Positions 36,765 through 45,853 of a stretch of DNA of 64,000 bases are shown one piece after another; position 1 is the stretch's first letter, and each line of letters opens with the position of its first letter. Position numbers and translations under genes: made by a program. Origin of the DNA: Mycobacterium sp. E2733 (GTDB lineage Bacteria > Actinomycetota > Actinomycetes > Mycobacteriales > Mycobacteriaceae); contig NZ_LZJZ01000021.1 of assembly GCF_001667585.1 (NCBI RefSeq), forward strand, positions 1-64,000. Reading direction: 5' to 3'. The notes beneath the pieces were generated by a model that was not told the DNA's origin, did no database searches, and saw only the letters and a list, made by a program, of their open reading frames with translations.

Positions 36765-37606
36765 GCCCCCGCATCCTTTTCGTCGCGGCCGACGAAATCG
36801 CGTGGCTTCATGCCCGATTGCTTCAGCTCGGCCCGCCGCGCCTGGACGTCGGAGGCGGCCCCGACCATGTTCGTCAGGATGTGACTCACTTGCAGGTGCA
36901 CCCGCATGCCCATCAGTTCCCACGCGCGCTTCACGTTGTTCTTCACCGCCATCAGCGTGGTCAGCGGGATTTGGGCGATCTTGCGCGCCATCTCCTCGAC
37001 GACTTCTTCGAGGTCTTCGGGCGGCACCACCTTGTTGAGCAGGCCCCAGTCGAGGGCTTCCTGCGCGGAGAGCGTCGGGGCCAGCAGCAGCCAATCCATG
37101 GTGCGATGCCAGTTCATCAGCAACCACGGCTCGATCATGGTGTGCCCACCGGGCTCGCCGAGGCTTTGGGCAAGCGGCATTTGGAAATACGCGTCCTCGG
37201 ACGCGACACAGAAGTCGGTCAGCAGGCCGAGATAGATTCCGCCGCCCATGCAATAGCCGTGAATCGCGGAAATGGTCGGCTTCGGAAATTCCCACAGGTA
37301 CAGCGTCGGCCACAGGAACAGGTCGGCGGTGCCTTTGTACAGGTCCTCGAAAGTCTCGCCGAAGTCCGGATACGGATTTTCGTCGGGGCCCCAGCGTGCC
37401 ACGTGTCCGCCGCAGAATCCTTTTCCGTTGGCCTTCAGGATGACGACCTTGATGTCCTTGTCACGGTCGGCTTCGTGCAGGCATTCGTCGACTTCGGTGA
37501 CCAGGACCGCGTCCTTGGTGTTGGCCTTGTCGACGCGGTTCAGGATGATCCGCGCAATCGGCGGCTCGCGCTCATAGATGACCGCTTCGAGGACACGCCG
37601 CTCCAT
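36761..37606 (-). CDS. enoyl-CoA hydratase/isomerase family (second crotonase)
   Basis: A 281-residue crotonase, a paralogue of the one at 31248-32117. It shares KANGKGFCGGHVA (about 67-79), IHGYCMGGGIYLGLLTDFCVAS and KRAWELMGMRVHLQ. The catalytic-region block EPGGHTMIEPWLL carries one Glu. It is transcribed towards the catabolic operon and shares overlapping stop codons with the KstD-like gene. Probably it acts in the same or a parallel pathway. The ATG at 37606 has no clear ribosome site. Confidence 0.88.
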   Translation of the reverse strand: MERRVLEAVIYEREPPIARIILNRVDKANTKDAVLVTEVDECLHEADRDKDIKVVILKANGKGFCGGHVARWGPDENPYPDFGETFEDLYKGTADLFLWPTLYLWEFPKPTISAIHGYCMGGGIYLGLLTDFCVASEDAYFQMPLAQSLGEPGGHTMIEPWLLMNWHRTMDWLLLAPTLSAQEALDWGLLNKVVPPEDLEEVVEEMARKIAQIPLTTLMAVKNNVKRAWELMGMRVHLQVSHILTNMVGAASDVQARRAELKQSGMKPRDFVGRDEKDAGA

Positions 37607-37696
37607 GCGCGTGACATTACCGGGCTGGGAGCCAAAATGGCACCGCCAATTGCGATCCCGATGGACCGCAATTTCCGCCGCGAAAATGCTTGCGGT

Positions 37697-38257
37697 TCAG
37701 CAACCTTCGCGCCCCGCGCGGGCCAACAGCCAGGCATGGCCCTCGCCTTCGCCGGCCGCCACTAAGTCGAGTTCGGCGAACGCCGCGGGTAGCTCACCGG
37801 CGGCCGCGCGAAACGGCCCCGGGGCGGCTCCCACTTCGCTCAGCACGGCGATCGCCAGTAACCCACCCGGTGCCAGGCGCTCGACGATCGCGTGATCAAG
37901 GCGCCGGTCCCGGAATCGGTGGCACAGTATGACGTCCACGGACGGTCCGGCCGGCAGGCCGTCATCCAGGTCGGCGACTTCGAAGCGGCACCGATCGCTC
38001 ACCCCGGCGCGCTGAGCCAGTTCGCGCGCCTGGCCGACCGCCACAGGCGAGACGTCCAGGGCGACCACCTCGAGCCCGCGCATCGCGAGCCACACCGCGC
38101 CGAGTCCGGCTCCGCACGCGAGGTCCAGAGCCCTTCCCGCAGTGGGCAGTACATCGACGTGGGGTGCCAGAAAGTCGGGCGGTCCAACCGCGTCCACCGA
38201 CGGGGACGCTTTGGTCGCGTACCGCTCGTCCCAGCGCTGCCGGTCCGCCTCGGCCAT
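37697..38257 (-). CDS. class I SAM-dependent methyltransferase
   Basis: A 186-residue small methyltransferase. Motif I is ALDLACGAGLGAVWLA (about 43-58), motif II is LEVVALDVSP (about 62-71), and the acidic-loop residue pair is ADLDDGLPAG; motif post-I and LAPGGLLAIAV complete the fold. It resembles the TehB/thiopurine-type small methyltransferases, but the acceptor is unknown. The N-terminus (RQRWDERY) is typical of that group. It is isolated on the minus strand between the second crotonase and the divergent TetR gene at 38459. Confidence 0.88.
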   Translation of the reverse strand: MAEADRQRWDERYATKASPSVDAVGPPDFLAPHVDVLPTAGRALDLACGAGLGAVWLAMRGLEVVALDVSPVAVGQARELAQRAGVSDRCRFEVADLDDGLPAGPSVDVILCHRFRDRRLDHAIVERLAPGGLLAIAVLSEVGAAPGPFRAAAGELPAAFAELDLVAAGEGEGHAWLLARAGREGC

Positions 38258-38458
38258 GCCGTCACTCTAGAGCCAATCGCGGCGCCACCGCGCCGTCACA
38301 GGCGGTCGTTCTGGACAGCTGTCTGTAAATCGCTGCTGCGGGCACCGGACCGCCCTCGGCGCGTGGTAGCAAAACGACAGCGCCGGACGCGAATAGGCCG
38401 CCAGGCACGACCCCGAGGAAAGTTGTCCACGCTCTCTCCGCCTTCCTACACTGGACGG

Positions 38459-39022
38459 GTGTCTAAAGATGCGGCTCGCCGGTCCGATCGCCGGCCCAAA
38501 CAGACGATCCGCAAGGTCCTCGATGCCGGGCTGGAGGAGCTCCGCGCGTCGTCGTATGCCAATCTGACCATGCGCTCGGTCGCGAGTCGCGCAGGAGTGT
38601 CGCCGGCCAGCGCCTACACCTACTTTCCATCGAAAAGCGCACTGGTCGCGGCGGTGTACCTGCGCTTTCTCCGAGAACTGCCGCTGCATACAGACATCAA
38701 CGGCACCACCAAGACGCGGGTCAGCGCCACGCTGCGCGACATGGCCGTCGTGGTTGCCGACGAGCCGGAGCTGACCGCCGCCTGCGGCGCGGCCCTGATG
38801 GCCGACGACCCGGCGGTGCAGCCGATTCGGGAGCAGATAGGCCACGAAGTCGCCACCCGCATCAGCGCCGCGCTGGGCCCGGGCTGGCCGCGCGCCGTGA
38901 AATCCACGCTGCAGATGACCTTCTCCGGGGCCCTGATGACCGCCCGCTTCGTCAGCTTCGAGGAGATTGCGGGACAACTCGACGCGGCCGTCAACCTCAT
39001 CCTGGGCGCGTCCGTGGCGTAA
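38459..39022 (+). CDS. TetR family regulator
   Basis: A 187-residue TetR regulator with N-terminal helix-turn-helix (LTMRSVASRAGVSPASAYTY then FPSK, about 38-62) and an all-helical ligand domain. A GTG at 38459 gives the usual length; the upstream open frame is not supported. It is preceded by a 201-base spacer containing the palindrome GACAGCTGTC (38314-38323), a possible but weak operator. It converges with the amidohydrolase at 39041, which may not be its target. Nothing next to it tells the ligand. Confidence 0.88.
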   Translation: MSKDAARRSDRRPKQTIRKVLDAGLEELRASSYANLTMRSVASRAGVSPASAYTYFPSKSALVAAVYLRFLRELPLHTDINGTTKTRVSATLRDMAVVVADEPELTAACGAALMADDPAVQPIREQIGHEVATRISAALGPGWPRAVKSTLQMTFSGALMTARFVSFEEIAGQLDAAVNLILGASVA

Positions 39023-39040
39023 ACCGCTGCGCAACAACGA

Positions 39041-40807
39041 TCAAGCGACCGGCGTCAAGCTCCCCGATGTCTGGCCCGCCCGCAGGAAGCGGCCGAACTT
39101 CTGCTTGCCCAGCGCCGGGGCGGCCTGGCCGGCACCGAACGCGAACCGTCCCGCCACCAGCACAGCGCTGACGGTTTCGTCGTTGCGGTTGACCATCCGG
39201 GACAAGCCGCCGTACGACTGCACCGGATGCTCGGCGTAGTGATCCAGCGAACCGTCGAGCTTGTCCGGGTTGATCACGACGATGTCGGCGCGGTCGCCCT
39301 CGCGCAGGGTGCCGGCATCGATTCGGTACCAGGACCCGAGTTCGCCGGTGAGCCGGTGCACGGCACGCTCGACCGACATGAACGGGGTGCCGTGCTTCTC
39401 CGCCTCGTGCACGTGCCGCAGCAGACGCAGTCCCGAGTTGTAGAAGGCCATGTTGCGCAGGTGCGCGCCGGCGTCCGAGAAGCCCAGCTGGACGGTTTCG
39501 CTCTGCGCCAGCTTCTTGAGCACCTCGGGGCGGTGATTCGAAATCGTGGTGCGCCAGCGCAGCTTTTCGCCGTGCTCCACGACCAGGTCGAGGAACGCAT
39601 CCACGGGATGCAGCCCGCCGCGGTCCAGCCCCACCTGACCGAAGGACTTGCCGACCACCGACGCGTCCGGGCAGGACACGATCTCGGCGTCGAAGAAGTC
39701 GCGGTGCCACACCCGGGGCCCGAACCTCTGGTCGTAGTCCTCGCGGAACCAGCGGCGATAGTCCTCGTCGCGCATCAGCTGATTGCGCTCGATCTCGCCC
39801 TGCAGGTGCAGCGCCGCGGCACCGGCGCCGAACTCCTCGAACACCACCAGCGAGATCCCGTCGGCGTAAACCTCGAACGGCACCGGCAAATGCTGCCAAC
39901 GGAAGTCACCGCCCAGCGCGTTCACGACTCGGGCAAGGGAGTCCATGAGGTGGATCACCGGCGGGATGGCCTTGATGTCGGCCGCCGAGAGCAGGCTGGT
40001 CTTCAACCGGGGCCGGCCGAACCCCAGCGACGTCGCGAGCTGCGACACCACCGACAGCGGATTCTTGATGTCCGGTCCCGACTGCAGAATCTTGTTGCGC
40101 CGCCGCAAGATAGCGTTCAACCGGCGCAGTTCGCGGGACTTCGCGTACGTCGACGGCAGGGTGCGCGACCGGCAGACCTCGCCGTCGAGTTTGTCGAACA
40201 GCAGTTGCTGCGACGACATCCCGACGAAGCCTTCGTCGAGCGCCTCGTTCAGCATCGACTCCATCCGAGCCAGCTCGGTGGCCGACGGCCGGACGTCCTT
40301 GCGAGTTGCCCGGTCCAGCCCCATCGTCGCGGCCCGCATGTCGGAGTGGCCCATGAAGGCCGCGACGTTGGGACCCAGGTTTCGCCGGTCGAGTTCGGCG
40401 ACATACTCCGCCGGATTGCTCCACGAGCGGGCCGCGTCCAGGTGCTCGATGACATAGCGCCGGGGAATCGCTTCGACCCGGCCGAAGATGTCACCCGCGT
40501 CCACGTTGTCCAGGTAGACCGTGGACAACGAACACGATCCAAGCATCACGGTGGTCACCCCATGCCGTAGCGACTCGGAAAGCTCAGGCTCGCAGAGTAT
40601 TTCGACGTCATAATGGGTGTGGATGTCGATGATGCCGGGGATCACCCACTGGCCCGTCGCGTCGACGACGTCGGTGCCGGCCGTGTCGAGTGGTTCGGCG
40701 GTGATGGTGGCGACCCGGCCGTCGCGCACACCGATGTTTCTGCGCGCCGACGGCGCACCCGTGCCGTCGAACCAGCGTCCGTTCAAGATCACGGTGTCGT
40801 ACTGCAA
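39041..40807 (-). CDS. amidohydrolase, D-aminoacylase-like
   Basis: A 588-residue amidohydrolase of the N-acyl-D-amino-acid deacylase type, with zinc-dependent TIM-barrel fold. Signatures: N-terminal VILNGRWFDGTGAPSARRNIG, the metal pair in IDIHTHYD (about 60-67), HSDMRAATMG, and the catalytic Asp in GFSDAGAHLRNMAFYN, then GDRADIVVINPD of the small beta domain. The mycobacterial relatives are annotated as D-amino-acylases or dihydroorotase-like, so the substrate is open. It is divergent from the TetR gene at 40985, its most likely controller. Confidence 0.88.
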   Translation of the reverse strand: MQYDTVILNGRWFDGTGAPSARRNIGVRDGRVATITAEPLDTAGTDVVDATGQWVIPGIIDIHTHYDVEILCEPELSESLRHGVTTVMLGSCSLSTVYLDNVDAGDIFGRVEAIPRRYVIEHLDAARSWSNPAEYVAELDRRNLGPNVAAFMGHSDMRAATMGLDRATRKDVRPSATELARMESMLNEALDEGFVGMSSQQLLFDKLDGEVCRSRTLPSTYAKSRELRRLNAILRRRNKILQSGPDIKNPLSVVSQLATSLGFGRPRLKTSLLSAADIKAIPPVIHLMDSLARVVNALGGDFRWQHLPVPFEVYADGISLVVFEEFGAGAAALHLQGEIERNQLMRDEDYRRWFREDYDQRFGPRVWHRDFFDAEIVSCPDASVVGKSFGQVGLDRGGLHPVDAFLDLVVEHGEKLRWRTTISNHRPEVLKKLAQSETVQLGFSDAGAHLRNMAFYNSGLRLLRHVHEAEKHGTPFMSVERAVHRLTGELGSWYRIDAGTLREGDRADIVVINPDKLDGSLDHYAEHPVQSYGGLSRMVNRNDETVSAVLVAGRFAFGAGQAAPALGKQKFGRFLRAGQTSGSLTPVA

Positions 40808-40984
40808 TGTTCGGCCTCTCTGCCGCGCCGGACGCTGGAAGATCCGCCGCGATCATACATAGTTTCCAAAGTGTCCGCCCACGGCCCTCGCGGCCCGCGT
40901 GCTGTTAACCAGCATCGATCGCCCTCCACCGGACGCTATGATCCAGCTGTGGGGATCACCGGCTACGGGTTTGCCACCCGTTAA

Positions 40985-41656
40985 ATGCGCAGTCACGGTT
41001 GGGCAGGAAACACGCCCGCCTCCGACGAGGAGGCGATCGAGCGCATCCTGGATGCCGCCGAAAAGATCATCGAGGAACGCGGCGACGCGATGCGAATCGC
41101 CGACGTGGCACGAGCGCTGGGGGTGACCCGGCAGACCGTGTATCGGTACTTCCCCGGAACGCAGGCGCTGTTGGTGGCATCGGCGATGCGGTCGGCCGAC
41201 GGATTCCTGGATCGGATGGCGGCCCACCTGGAGGGGGTCACCGACCCGGTCGTCGCGATGACCGAAGGAATGGCGTTCGCGATCGAAGAGCTGGCCTCGG
41301 ACAACCAGGTTGAATTCGTGCTCAACCAACGCCACCGCGGCGGGCAGAAGGTCTCGATCATTTCGGACACCGCCCTGGCGTTCGGCCGGTCGATGTTGCA
41401 TCGCTACGACATCGATTGGGAGAGCTACGGTTTCGACGAAGCCGGCCTCGACGAATTGAACGAATTCAGCCTGCGGGTGCTGCATTCGTTCCTCGCCGAC
41501 CCGGGGCGTCCACCACGCAGCGGTGCCGATCTGCGGCGCTATCTCACACGTTGGCTCGGACCGGCGATCGCCTACCCACAGATGACGCGCGCGATGGACG
41601 CGCTGCAAAGCCCCGAGCCGCCGCGAACGCGCCGGCGGCCCTTCAAGGCATCCTGA
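40985..41656 (+). CDS. TetR/AcrR family regulator
   Basis: A 223-residue TetR regulator with helix-turn-helix RIADVARALGVTRQTVYRYF (about 37-56). The C-terminal ligand domain is of the long type with a proline/arginine-rich tail. Divergent from the amidohydrolase (178-base spacer). An in-frame stop directly precedes the ATG at 40985, so this is the earliest possible start. It likely controls the amidohydrolase and itself. The 38-base gap to the next gene suggests cotranscription with the membrane protein. Confidence 0.87.
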   Translation: MRSHGWAGNTPASDEEAIERILDAAEKIIEERGDAMRIADVARALGVTRQTVYRYFPGTQALLVASAMRSADGFLDRMAAHLEGVTDPVVAMTEGMAFAIEELASDNQVEFVLNQRHRGGQKVSIISDTALAFGRSMLHRYDIDWESYGFDEAGLDELNEFSLRVLHSFLADPGRPPRSGADLRRYLTRWLGPAIAYPQMTRAMDALQSPEPPRTRRRPFKAS

Positions 41657-41693
41657 CCCCCGCCGACATCGACGACGACCGTAAGGAGCGGGC

Positions 41694-42170
41694 ATGACGG
41701 GTCTCGGACAGATCGCCCTGAATAGCGCGCCCGTGTTCGGTGGCGCGATGCTGGCCGTCGCCGCCGGGCAATTCCGGGGCCCGGATTATCGGGAGCTGAT
41801 CAAGCAAGACATGGACTTGCTGGACCGGCTGCCGCCGGAGGCCGCCCAGAGGCGCGCCGAGCTGCAACGCACCATCGACGCCCGCATCGACGATCTGATC
41901 GACACCGCGGACCGGAGCCGGGCCCTGCGCAAGGCGGCGTTGTCTTACCGGGGGAACTGGCGGGACGTGGTGCTCCTGCTCTGCGTGGTGCTGTTCACCA
42001 TCATCTGGTGGGAGGTCGACCACAGCAGGGGCAACTGGCTGCCCATGTTCGTCCTGCTCATCATCCTGACCATCGTGACCGCCGCCTACGCATTCCGCGG
42101 CGTGCTGCGCGCCGCCGGTTCGTTCACGCGCAGGCGACCCCGCGCCCATGGTGCGGACGCACCGCGCTAG
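41694..42170 (+). CDS. small membrane protein of unknown function
   Basis: A 158-residue protein. A weakly hydrophobic N-terminal stretch (ALNSAPVFGGAMLAVAAG, about 8-25) is followed by a charged helical segment (about 30-90, DMDLLDRLPPEAAQRRAELQ...). Two clear membrane helices follow (about 87-104, VVLLLCVVLFTIIWW, and about 113-135, NWLPMFVLLIILTIVTAAYAF), then a basic tail. A good ribosome site (aaggagcggg) precedes the ATG. I do not recognise the family. It follows the TetR gene by 37 bases. Confidence 0.8.
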   Translation: MTGLGQIALNSAPVFGGAMLAVAAGQFRGPDYRELIKQDMDLLDRLPPEAAQRRAELQRTIDARIDDLIDTADRSRALRKAALSYRGNWRDVVLLLCVVLFTIIWWEVDHSRGNWLPMFVLLIILTIVTAAYAFRGVLRAAGSFTRRRPRAHGADAPR

Positions 42171-42231
42171 CACGACGGCGGCTGCGGCCGCATAACGCGC
42201 GGACTTTGTCACCCTGTGTCAAACTCACGCT

Positions 42232-42894
42232 GTGAAGGCGCATCGTCTCGTCAGTCTGATTTGTGCTGTGTTGGCTCCGTTTTGGGCGCTCCCGGCCGTT
42301 CCCGTCGCGACCGCCGAGCCGTGCCCCGATGTCGAGGTGGTGTTCGCCCGGGGTACCAACGAGCCGCCCGGCGTCGGCCGTATCGGACAGAGCTTCGTCG
42401 ACAGCCTGCGCCCGCGCGTCGGCGGCAGGTCGCTGGGCGTGTATCCGGTCGACTACCCGGCGACCACGGACTTCCCGAGGGCCGTGGATGGCATCAGCGA
42501 TGCGGGCGGGCACGTCGAACACATGGCGGTCTCCTGCCCCCGAACGAGGATGGTGTTGGGCGGATACTCTCAGGGCGCGGCCGTGGTTGGTTTCGTCACC
42601 GAAAGCGCGGTGCCGGACGGGGTACACCTGGTCCAGGCACTGCAGCCGATGCCGGCCGAGGTCTCCAGCCACGTGGCGGCGGTCGCGCTCTTCGGAAAGC
42701 CGTCGAGCCAGTTCATGAGCATCATCAACGAGCCGCCCGTGACGATCGGCTTACCGTACGCGGCCAAGACCATCGAGTTGTGCGTGCCCGGCGACCCGAT
42801 CTGTTCGGACGCGGCAAACCCCGTAGCGCACCGCCAGTACGTCGAGGCGGGCATGGTCGACCAAGCGGCCGATTTCGCCGCCGGCCGGCTGTAG
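42232..42894 (+). CDS. cutinase family secreted esterase
   Basis: A 220-residue secreted alpha/beta hydrolase. A Sec signal peptide (about 1-28, cleaved after ...ATA-EPCP) precedes the cutinase fold. The nucleophile elbow is GGYSQGAAV (Ser near 115), and the catalytic Asp and His lie in CVPGDPICSD and the later HRQY. The four cysteines are placed as in Cfp21-type cutinase-like proteins, which act as esterases or lipases on acyl substrates outside the cell. The start is GTG. A weak GC hairpin spans its stop. Confidence 0.92.
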   Translation: MKAHRLVSLICAVLAPFWALPAVPVATAEPCPDVEVVFARGTNEPPGVGRIGQSFVDSLRPRVGGRSLGVYPVDYPATTDFPRAVDGISDAGGHVEHMAVSCPRTRMVLGGYSQGAAVVGFVTESAVPDGVHLVQALQPMPAEVSSHVAAVALFGKPSSQFMSIINEPPVTIGLPYAAKTIELCVPGDPICSDAANPVAHRQYVEAGMVDQAADFAAGRL

Positions 42895-42909
42895 GCCGGC
42901 GGGCCCGCA

Positions 42910-43290
42910 TCAGCGGGGTCCGGCCCCGGCCTCGAGGACATCGAGGGCCGCATCGATGTTGGGGATGATCGTCGGGCCGTAGCCGGTGACCAGCTGCCCG
43001 AGGGCGCGAGCGATGTGCGGTCCGACCGCGCCGGCGGCAAGGACCTCCTCGGCCAGGACGATGCCGTTCACCAGGTGGGCGGCGCTCAGCCGGCCGTCGG
43101 GGGTTACCTCATAACGCCAGTCACCGATCTGCACCCGTTCCGGCTGAGACCGGAAGAAGCCGCGGCGGGCGGGAACGAGAATTACCCCGGGAACCCCGCA
43201 GAAGACCCTGAGCACCAGCCCGACTCCCCCGGGGCCGGCCAAGGCGGTTCCGATGGCCTGGCCGACGCGTTCGTGATCGAGGCTCGTCAT
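42910..43290 (-). CDS. small conserved protein (DUF5073-like)
   Basis: A protein of about 126 residues (MTSLDHERVGQAIGTALAGP...). It has a hydrophobic, beta-type core (VGLVLRVFCGVPGVILVPARRG) and a helical end. I recall similar mycobacterial proteins as DUF5073, but this is a weak match. The ATG at 43290 overlaps the stop of the heavy-metal-binding-type gene upstream (TGATG), so the two are coupled. No catalytic motif or membrane helix of full length is evident. Confidence 0.72.
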   Translation of the reverse strand: MTSLDHERVGQAIGTALAGPGGVGLVLRVFCGVPGVILVPARRGFFRSQPERVQIGDWRYEVTPDGRLSAAHLVNGIVLAEEVLAAGAVGPHIARALGQLVTGYGPTIIPNIDAALDVLEAGAGPR

Positions 43291-44075
43291 CAATCGCTCA
43301 TGGGCAGGACGAACGACGGCGTCAGCGTCTGCGCCTCACCGCCGCGACGCACCGCGGTTCCCGCAACATAAAACTCCACGGTGTGATGCCCCCACGCATA
43401 GTTGGAGATGGCGAAATGCACCCCGACGACGCCGCTTCCGCCGTCGCGCTCGGCCTCGCTCTGCATGCGTGACATCGCCAGTTCGCGGGCCTGGTAACTC
43501 CCTTGCGTCCACTGGGGCATCTCGGCATTGCGCCCGACCTGTCCGAGCGTGCGCAGGAACCCTTGTACGGCGATGTGAAACACGCAGTTGCCCATCACGA
43601 ACGCCACCGGGGCGAATCCCGACCGCAGGAGGGTCGTCAGGTCCTGCCCCGACAGGTGACTGGTGAACGCCTGCCCGTTGGGACGTCGATAGGCGCCCGG
43701 CTTCTCCGTGTATCGCACGGCGGTGCCGACGGCGATGAACTCCAAATGCTCGCCCTCGCCCTGATGACGCCATTCGAGGCGGACGCCGACGACGCCGTCC
43801 GCGCCCAGCGAATCTGCCTCCGCCTGCATCCGCGACATCGCGTTCCAGCGCGCCCGGTAGGTGGCGTCGGTGAGCACGGGCAGTTCGGATTGTTGCCGGA
43901 TCCCGGTGAACTGATAGCCGACGTGGTAGACCGAGACACCCATCACCAGTTCGATCGGCTCGAACCCCGCCCCATGCAGCAGGGCGAATTCGTTGATCGA
44001 CAGATCGGAGGTGAACACGTTGCCTGCGTGCGACAGCCGTTCGCTGGCAACTGGGTCGAGCGGGTTCGGTTGCAT
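43290..44075 (-). CDS. tandem YbjQ-type (UPF0145) protein
   Basis: About 261 residues made of two repeats of the YbjQ/heavy-metal-binding-like fold (about 20-115 and 145-250). Both have L-x-x-x-x-F-P/E-V-M-G-x-x-V-Y/F-H-I/V, then M-S-R-M-Q-A/S-E-A, G-V-V-G-V and F-I/Y-A-V/A-G-T-A-V-R. Bacterial YbjQ forms rings from single domains; here two are fused. The start at 44075 has aggagggt upstream, whereas the longer open frame is unsupported. It is coupled to the DUF5073-like gene. The function is unknown. Confidence 0.82.
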   Translation of the reverse strand: MQPNPLDPVASERLSHAGNVFTSDLSINEFALLHGAGFEPIELVMGVSVYHVGYQFTGIRQQSELPVLTDATYRARWNAMSRMQAEADSLGADGVVGVRLEWRHQGEGEHLEFIAVGTAVRYTEKPGAYRRPNGQAFTSHLSGQDLTTLLRSGFAPVAFVMGNCVFHIAVQGFLRTLGQVGRNAEMPQWTQGSYQARELAMSRMQSEAERDGGSGVVGVHFAISNYAWGHHTVEFYVAGTAVRRGGEAQTLTPSFVLPMSD

Positions 44076-44263
44076 TGTCAAAACACCCTCCTGCGGTTCG
44101 CACGACAGCGTAGGCCGCCGGACCGGCTCGCACACCCACAACGTGCGACTTTCGGTGCACCGGTGGCGAAATAACGGCACACTCGGACGCGCCGGGCGCT
44201 GCCCTCGCGTCAACCGGCACGGCGCCGCCGAGATCGATTTGCTGTGGCCCGGCTTCGGGCCCC

Positions 44264-45163
44264 TCAGCGCGCGGCTTGCGCGGCCCCGATCATCGAGTGC
44301 AGATCGTCGACCGACCACGGTTCGGCGTCGTGGTGGTCGCGGTAGCCCAGCACGCGCGGCGTCGGCCGGTCGAAGCTGCCGACGAATCCGCCTGCAGCAA
44401 CGAAGATCTGGCCCGTCACGGCCCTCGCCAGGTCGCTCACGAGATAGGCGTATAGCGGGGCCACGAAGGCGGGCGGGGCGCTGTCGAGCGAGGCCCGCAT
44501 GGTCATTTCGTCCAGCAATCCGCGGCGGTGCAGCTCCTCGATGTGCTCTTCGTACTCGGCGCCCGTGGACAGGCGGGTCCGGGCGCCGGGGCACACCACG
44601 TTGGCTCGTACGCCGCGACCCCTCAATTCGGCGGCGATGGCCATGGTCAGGGCGTTCACGGCGCCTTTCCCCGCGGGATAACCGGTGCCGCCGTAGTCGC
44701 CGAGAAATGCGACCGAACTGGTGTTGACTATGGCGCCGTGCCCCTGCGCGGCCATGACGCGAGCCGCCGCCCGGCAGGTGTGGAAGGCGGTGCCGAGGTG
44801 GGCGCTGATCAGGCGGTCGAAGTCATCCGGCGAGATGTTCAGAATCGAGGAGCCCGGCGGCTCAGCGATGCCCGCGCAGTTGACCAGGGCGTCCAGCCGT
44901 CCGTACCTGCGCACACAGTCGTCGACCAGAACGCCGGCGATGCGCTCGTCGTTCGCGGGTCCGGCCACCACGCTGGCATGCCCGCCCAACGCCGTGACCG
45001 CGGCGACTGTTTCCTCGACCGCGTCCGCGTCGCGCCCGTTGACGACCACGCCGGCGCCCAGGTCGCAGAGCAGTTCGACGACCGCCCGCCCGATCCCTCG
45101 GCTGCCGCCGACCACCACCACGCCGAGCCCGTCCAGCAGGCGCCCGTTGGCATTCACCGCCAT
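44264..45163 (-). CDS. short-chain dehydrogenase/reductase (SDR)
   Basis: About 299 residues, a classical-type SDR with a C-terminal extension. Cofactor motif VVVVGGSRGIGRAVVELL (about 16-33), NCAGIAEPPG, catalytic S near NTSSVAFLGDYGGTGYPAGK with Y-P-A-G-K (YxxxK). It is an NAD(P)H-dependent alcohol/ketone oxidoreductase; the extension past residue 250 (TPRVLGYRDHHDAEPWSVDD) resembles mycobacterial SDRs of the hydroxysteroid-type group. The ATG at 45163 gives the normal N-terminus; the frame continues upstream without support. A possible SigF-like promoter lies about 90 bases upstream. Confidence 0.87.
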   Translation of the reverse strand: MAVNANGRLLDGLGVVVVGGSRGIGRAVVELLCDLGAGVVVNGRDADAVEETVAAVTALGGHASVVAGPANDERIAGVLVDDCVRRYGRLDALVNCAGIAEPPGSSILNISPDDFDRLISAHLGTAFHTCRAAARVMAAQGHGAIVNTSSVAFLGDYGGTGYPAGKGAVNALTMAIAAELRGRGVRANVVCPGARTRLSTGAEYEEHIEELHRRGLLDEMTMRASLDSAPPAFVAPLYAYLVSDLARAVTGQIFVAAGGFVGSFDRPTPRVLGYRDHHDAEPWSVDDLHSMIGAAQAAR

Positions 45164-45784
45164 CGCTGTCAGAAAACGTTGTGCCCCAACGACTCTCGGC
45201 CAGGACCGAGAGCGGGGCGCTGAAGACTGGTCACGAACATTAGGCGAACAGTACCCAGCCGCGACAGGAATGAGAACCGCTGTCGACACCTTCAACGGGC
45301 ACGGGACATCCGCGCCACCCGGTGGCAACTGGCTACGCTGAATGGCCGATGGAGGGCCGCGTGGTTTGCGGCCGCCCAGCGGGTCAGAGCACAGATAGCC
45401 GGAAAGCACAGTTCTACCCGGCGGATGGCCGCAGCTCGGGCGAGCGGATCGGTTTGCTGTCATGCCGTCCGTTCGTGCGGCGGCAACGGTTTCGAAAAGA
45501 CTTCGGGACCGAGTCGGGGTAAGCGATCGCAGGGGCGTGCGATGGGGCGTATAGTCTTAAACGAAGTCCGTTATGGACGTGTCGCCGTTTAGCTCAAAGC
45601 GGCCAGTCAGCCGCACGGCTACTGAGCTTGACATGGCTCCGGCGATCAAAGACCCGAGTCATCTCCCCTTCGGTGATCGCGCGCGTTCGATGAACGACCA
45701 GTCCTGCGGAACAGGTGCCGTGAGGCGACCGTGCGATAGCTGCCGGTCCCCCGCTGCACACGACTCAGAGGAGTGAGTCAAGTG
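45164..45784. other. spacer between SDR and sigma factor genes
   Basis: About 620 bases without a convincing gene. Two short plus-strand frames (45322-45522 and 45573-45776) have no recognisable sequence. A region with several possible hairpins lies at about 45690-45770 (CCTG/CAGG and GACCG/CGGTC stems), just before the leader frame at 45785, and may be a structured 5' leader of the sigma operon. I recognise no known riboswitch class. Confidence 0.5.
45251..45278 (-). promoter_or_regulatory. weak SigF-like promoter for the SDR gene
   Basis: Reading the minus strand, GGTTC, 17 bases, then GGGTAC fits GGTTT-N15-17-GGGTAT with two mismatches, about 90 bases before the SDR start. It is notable only because a SigF-family sigma gene lies next door. 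Confidence 0.3.
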
Positions 45785-45853
45785 ATGCAAAAATATTTAT
45801 GCACAGGAGTTTTCAGGATCAGCCGCGCCGAGAACGGGCGCGTGCGCCTATGA
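45785..45853 (+). CDS. 22-codon upstream frame coupled to the sigma factor
   Basis: An ATG at 45785 preceded by agaggag (spacing about 10) opens a frame for MQKYLCTGVFRISRAENGRV followed by RL, whose TGA overlaps the ATG of the sigma gene as ATGA. The sigma ATG at 45850 itself has no ribosome site, so coupled translation through this peptide would explain its expression. No homologue is known to me. It may instead be a chance frame if the sigma gene starts at 45799. Confidence 0.4.
   Translation: MQKYLCTGVFRISRAENGRVRL

Noticed and set aside
45488..45522. GGTTT ... GGGTAA as a SigF promoter for the sigma gene
   Set aside because: The spacing is 24 bases, outside the 15-17 range.
45573..45776. 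67-codon frame upstream of the sigma factor
   Set aside because: No ribosome site or recognisable sequence; lies in a candidate leader region.
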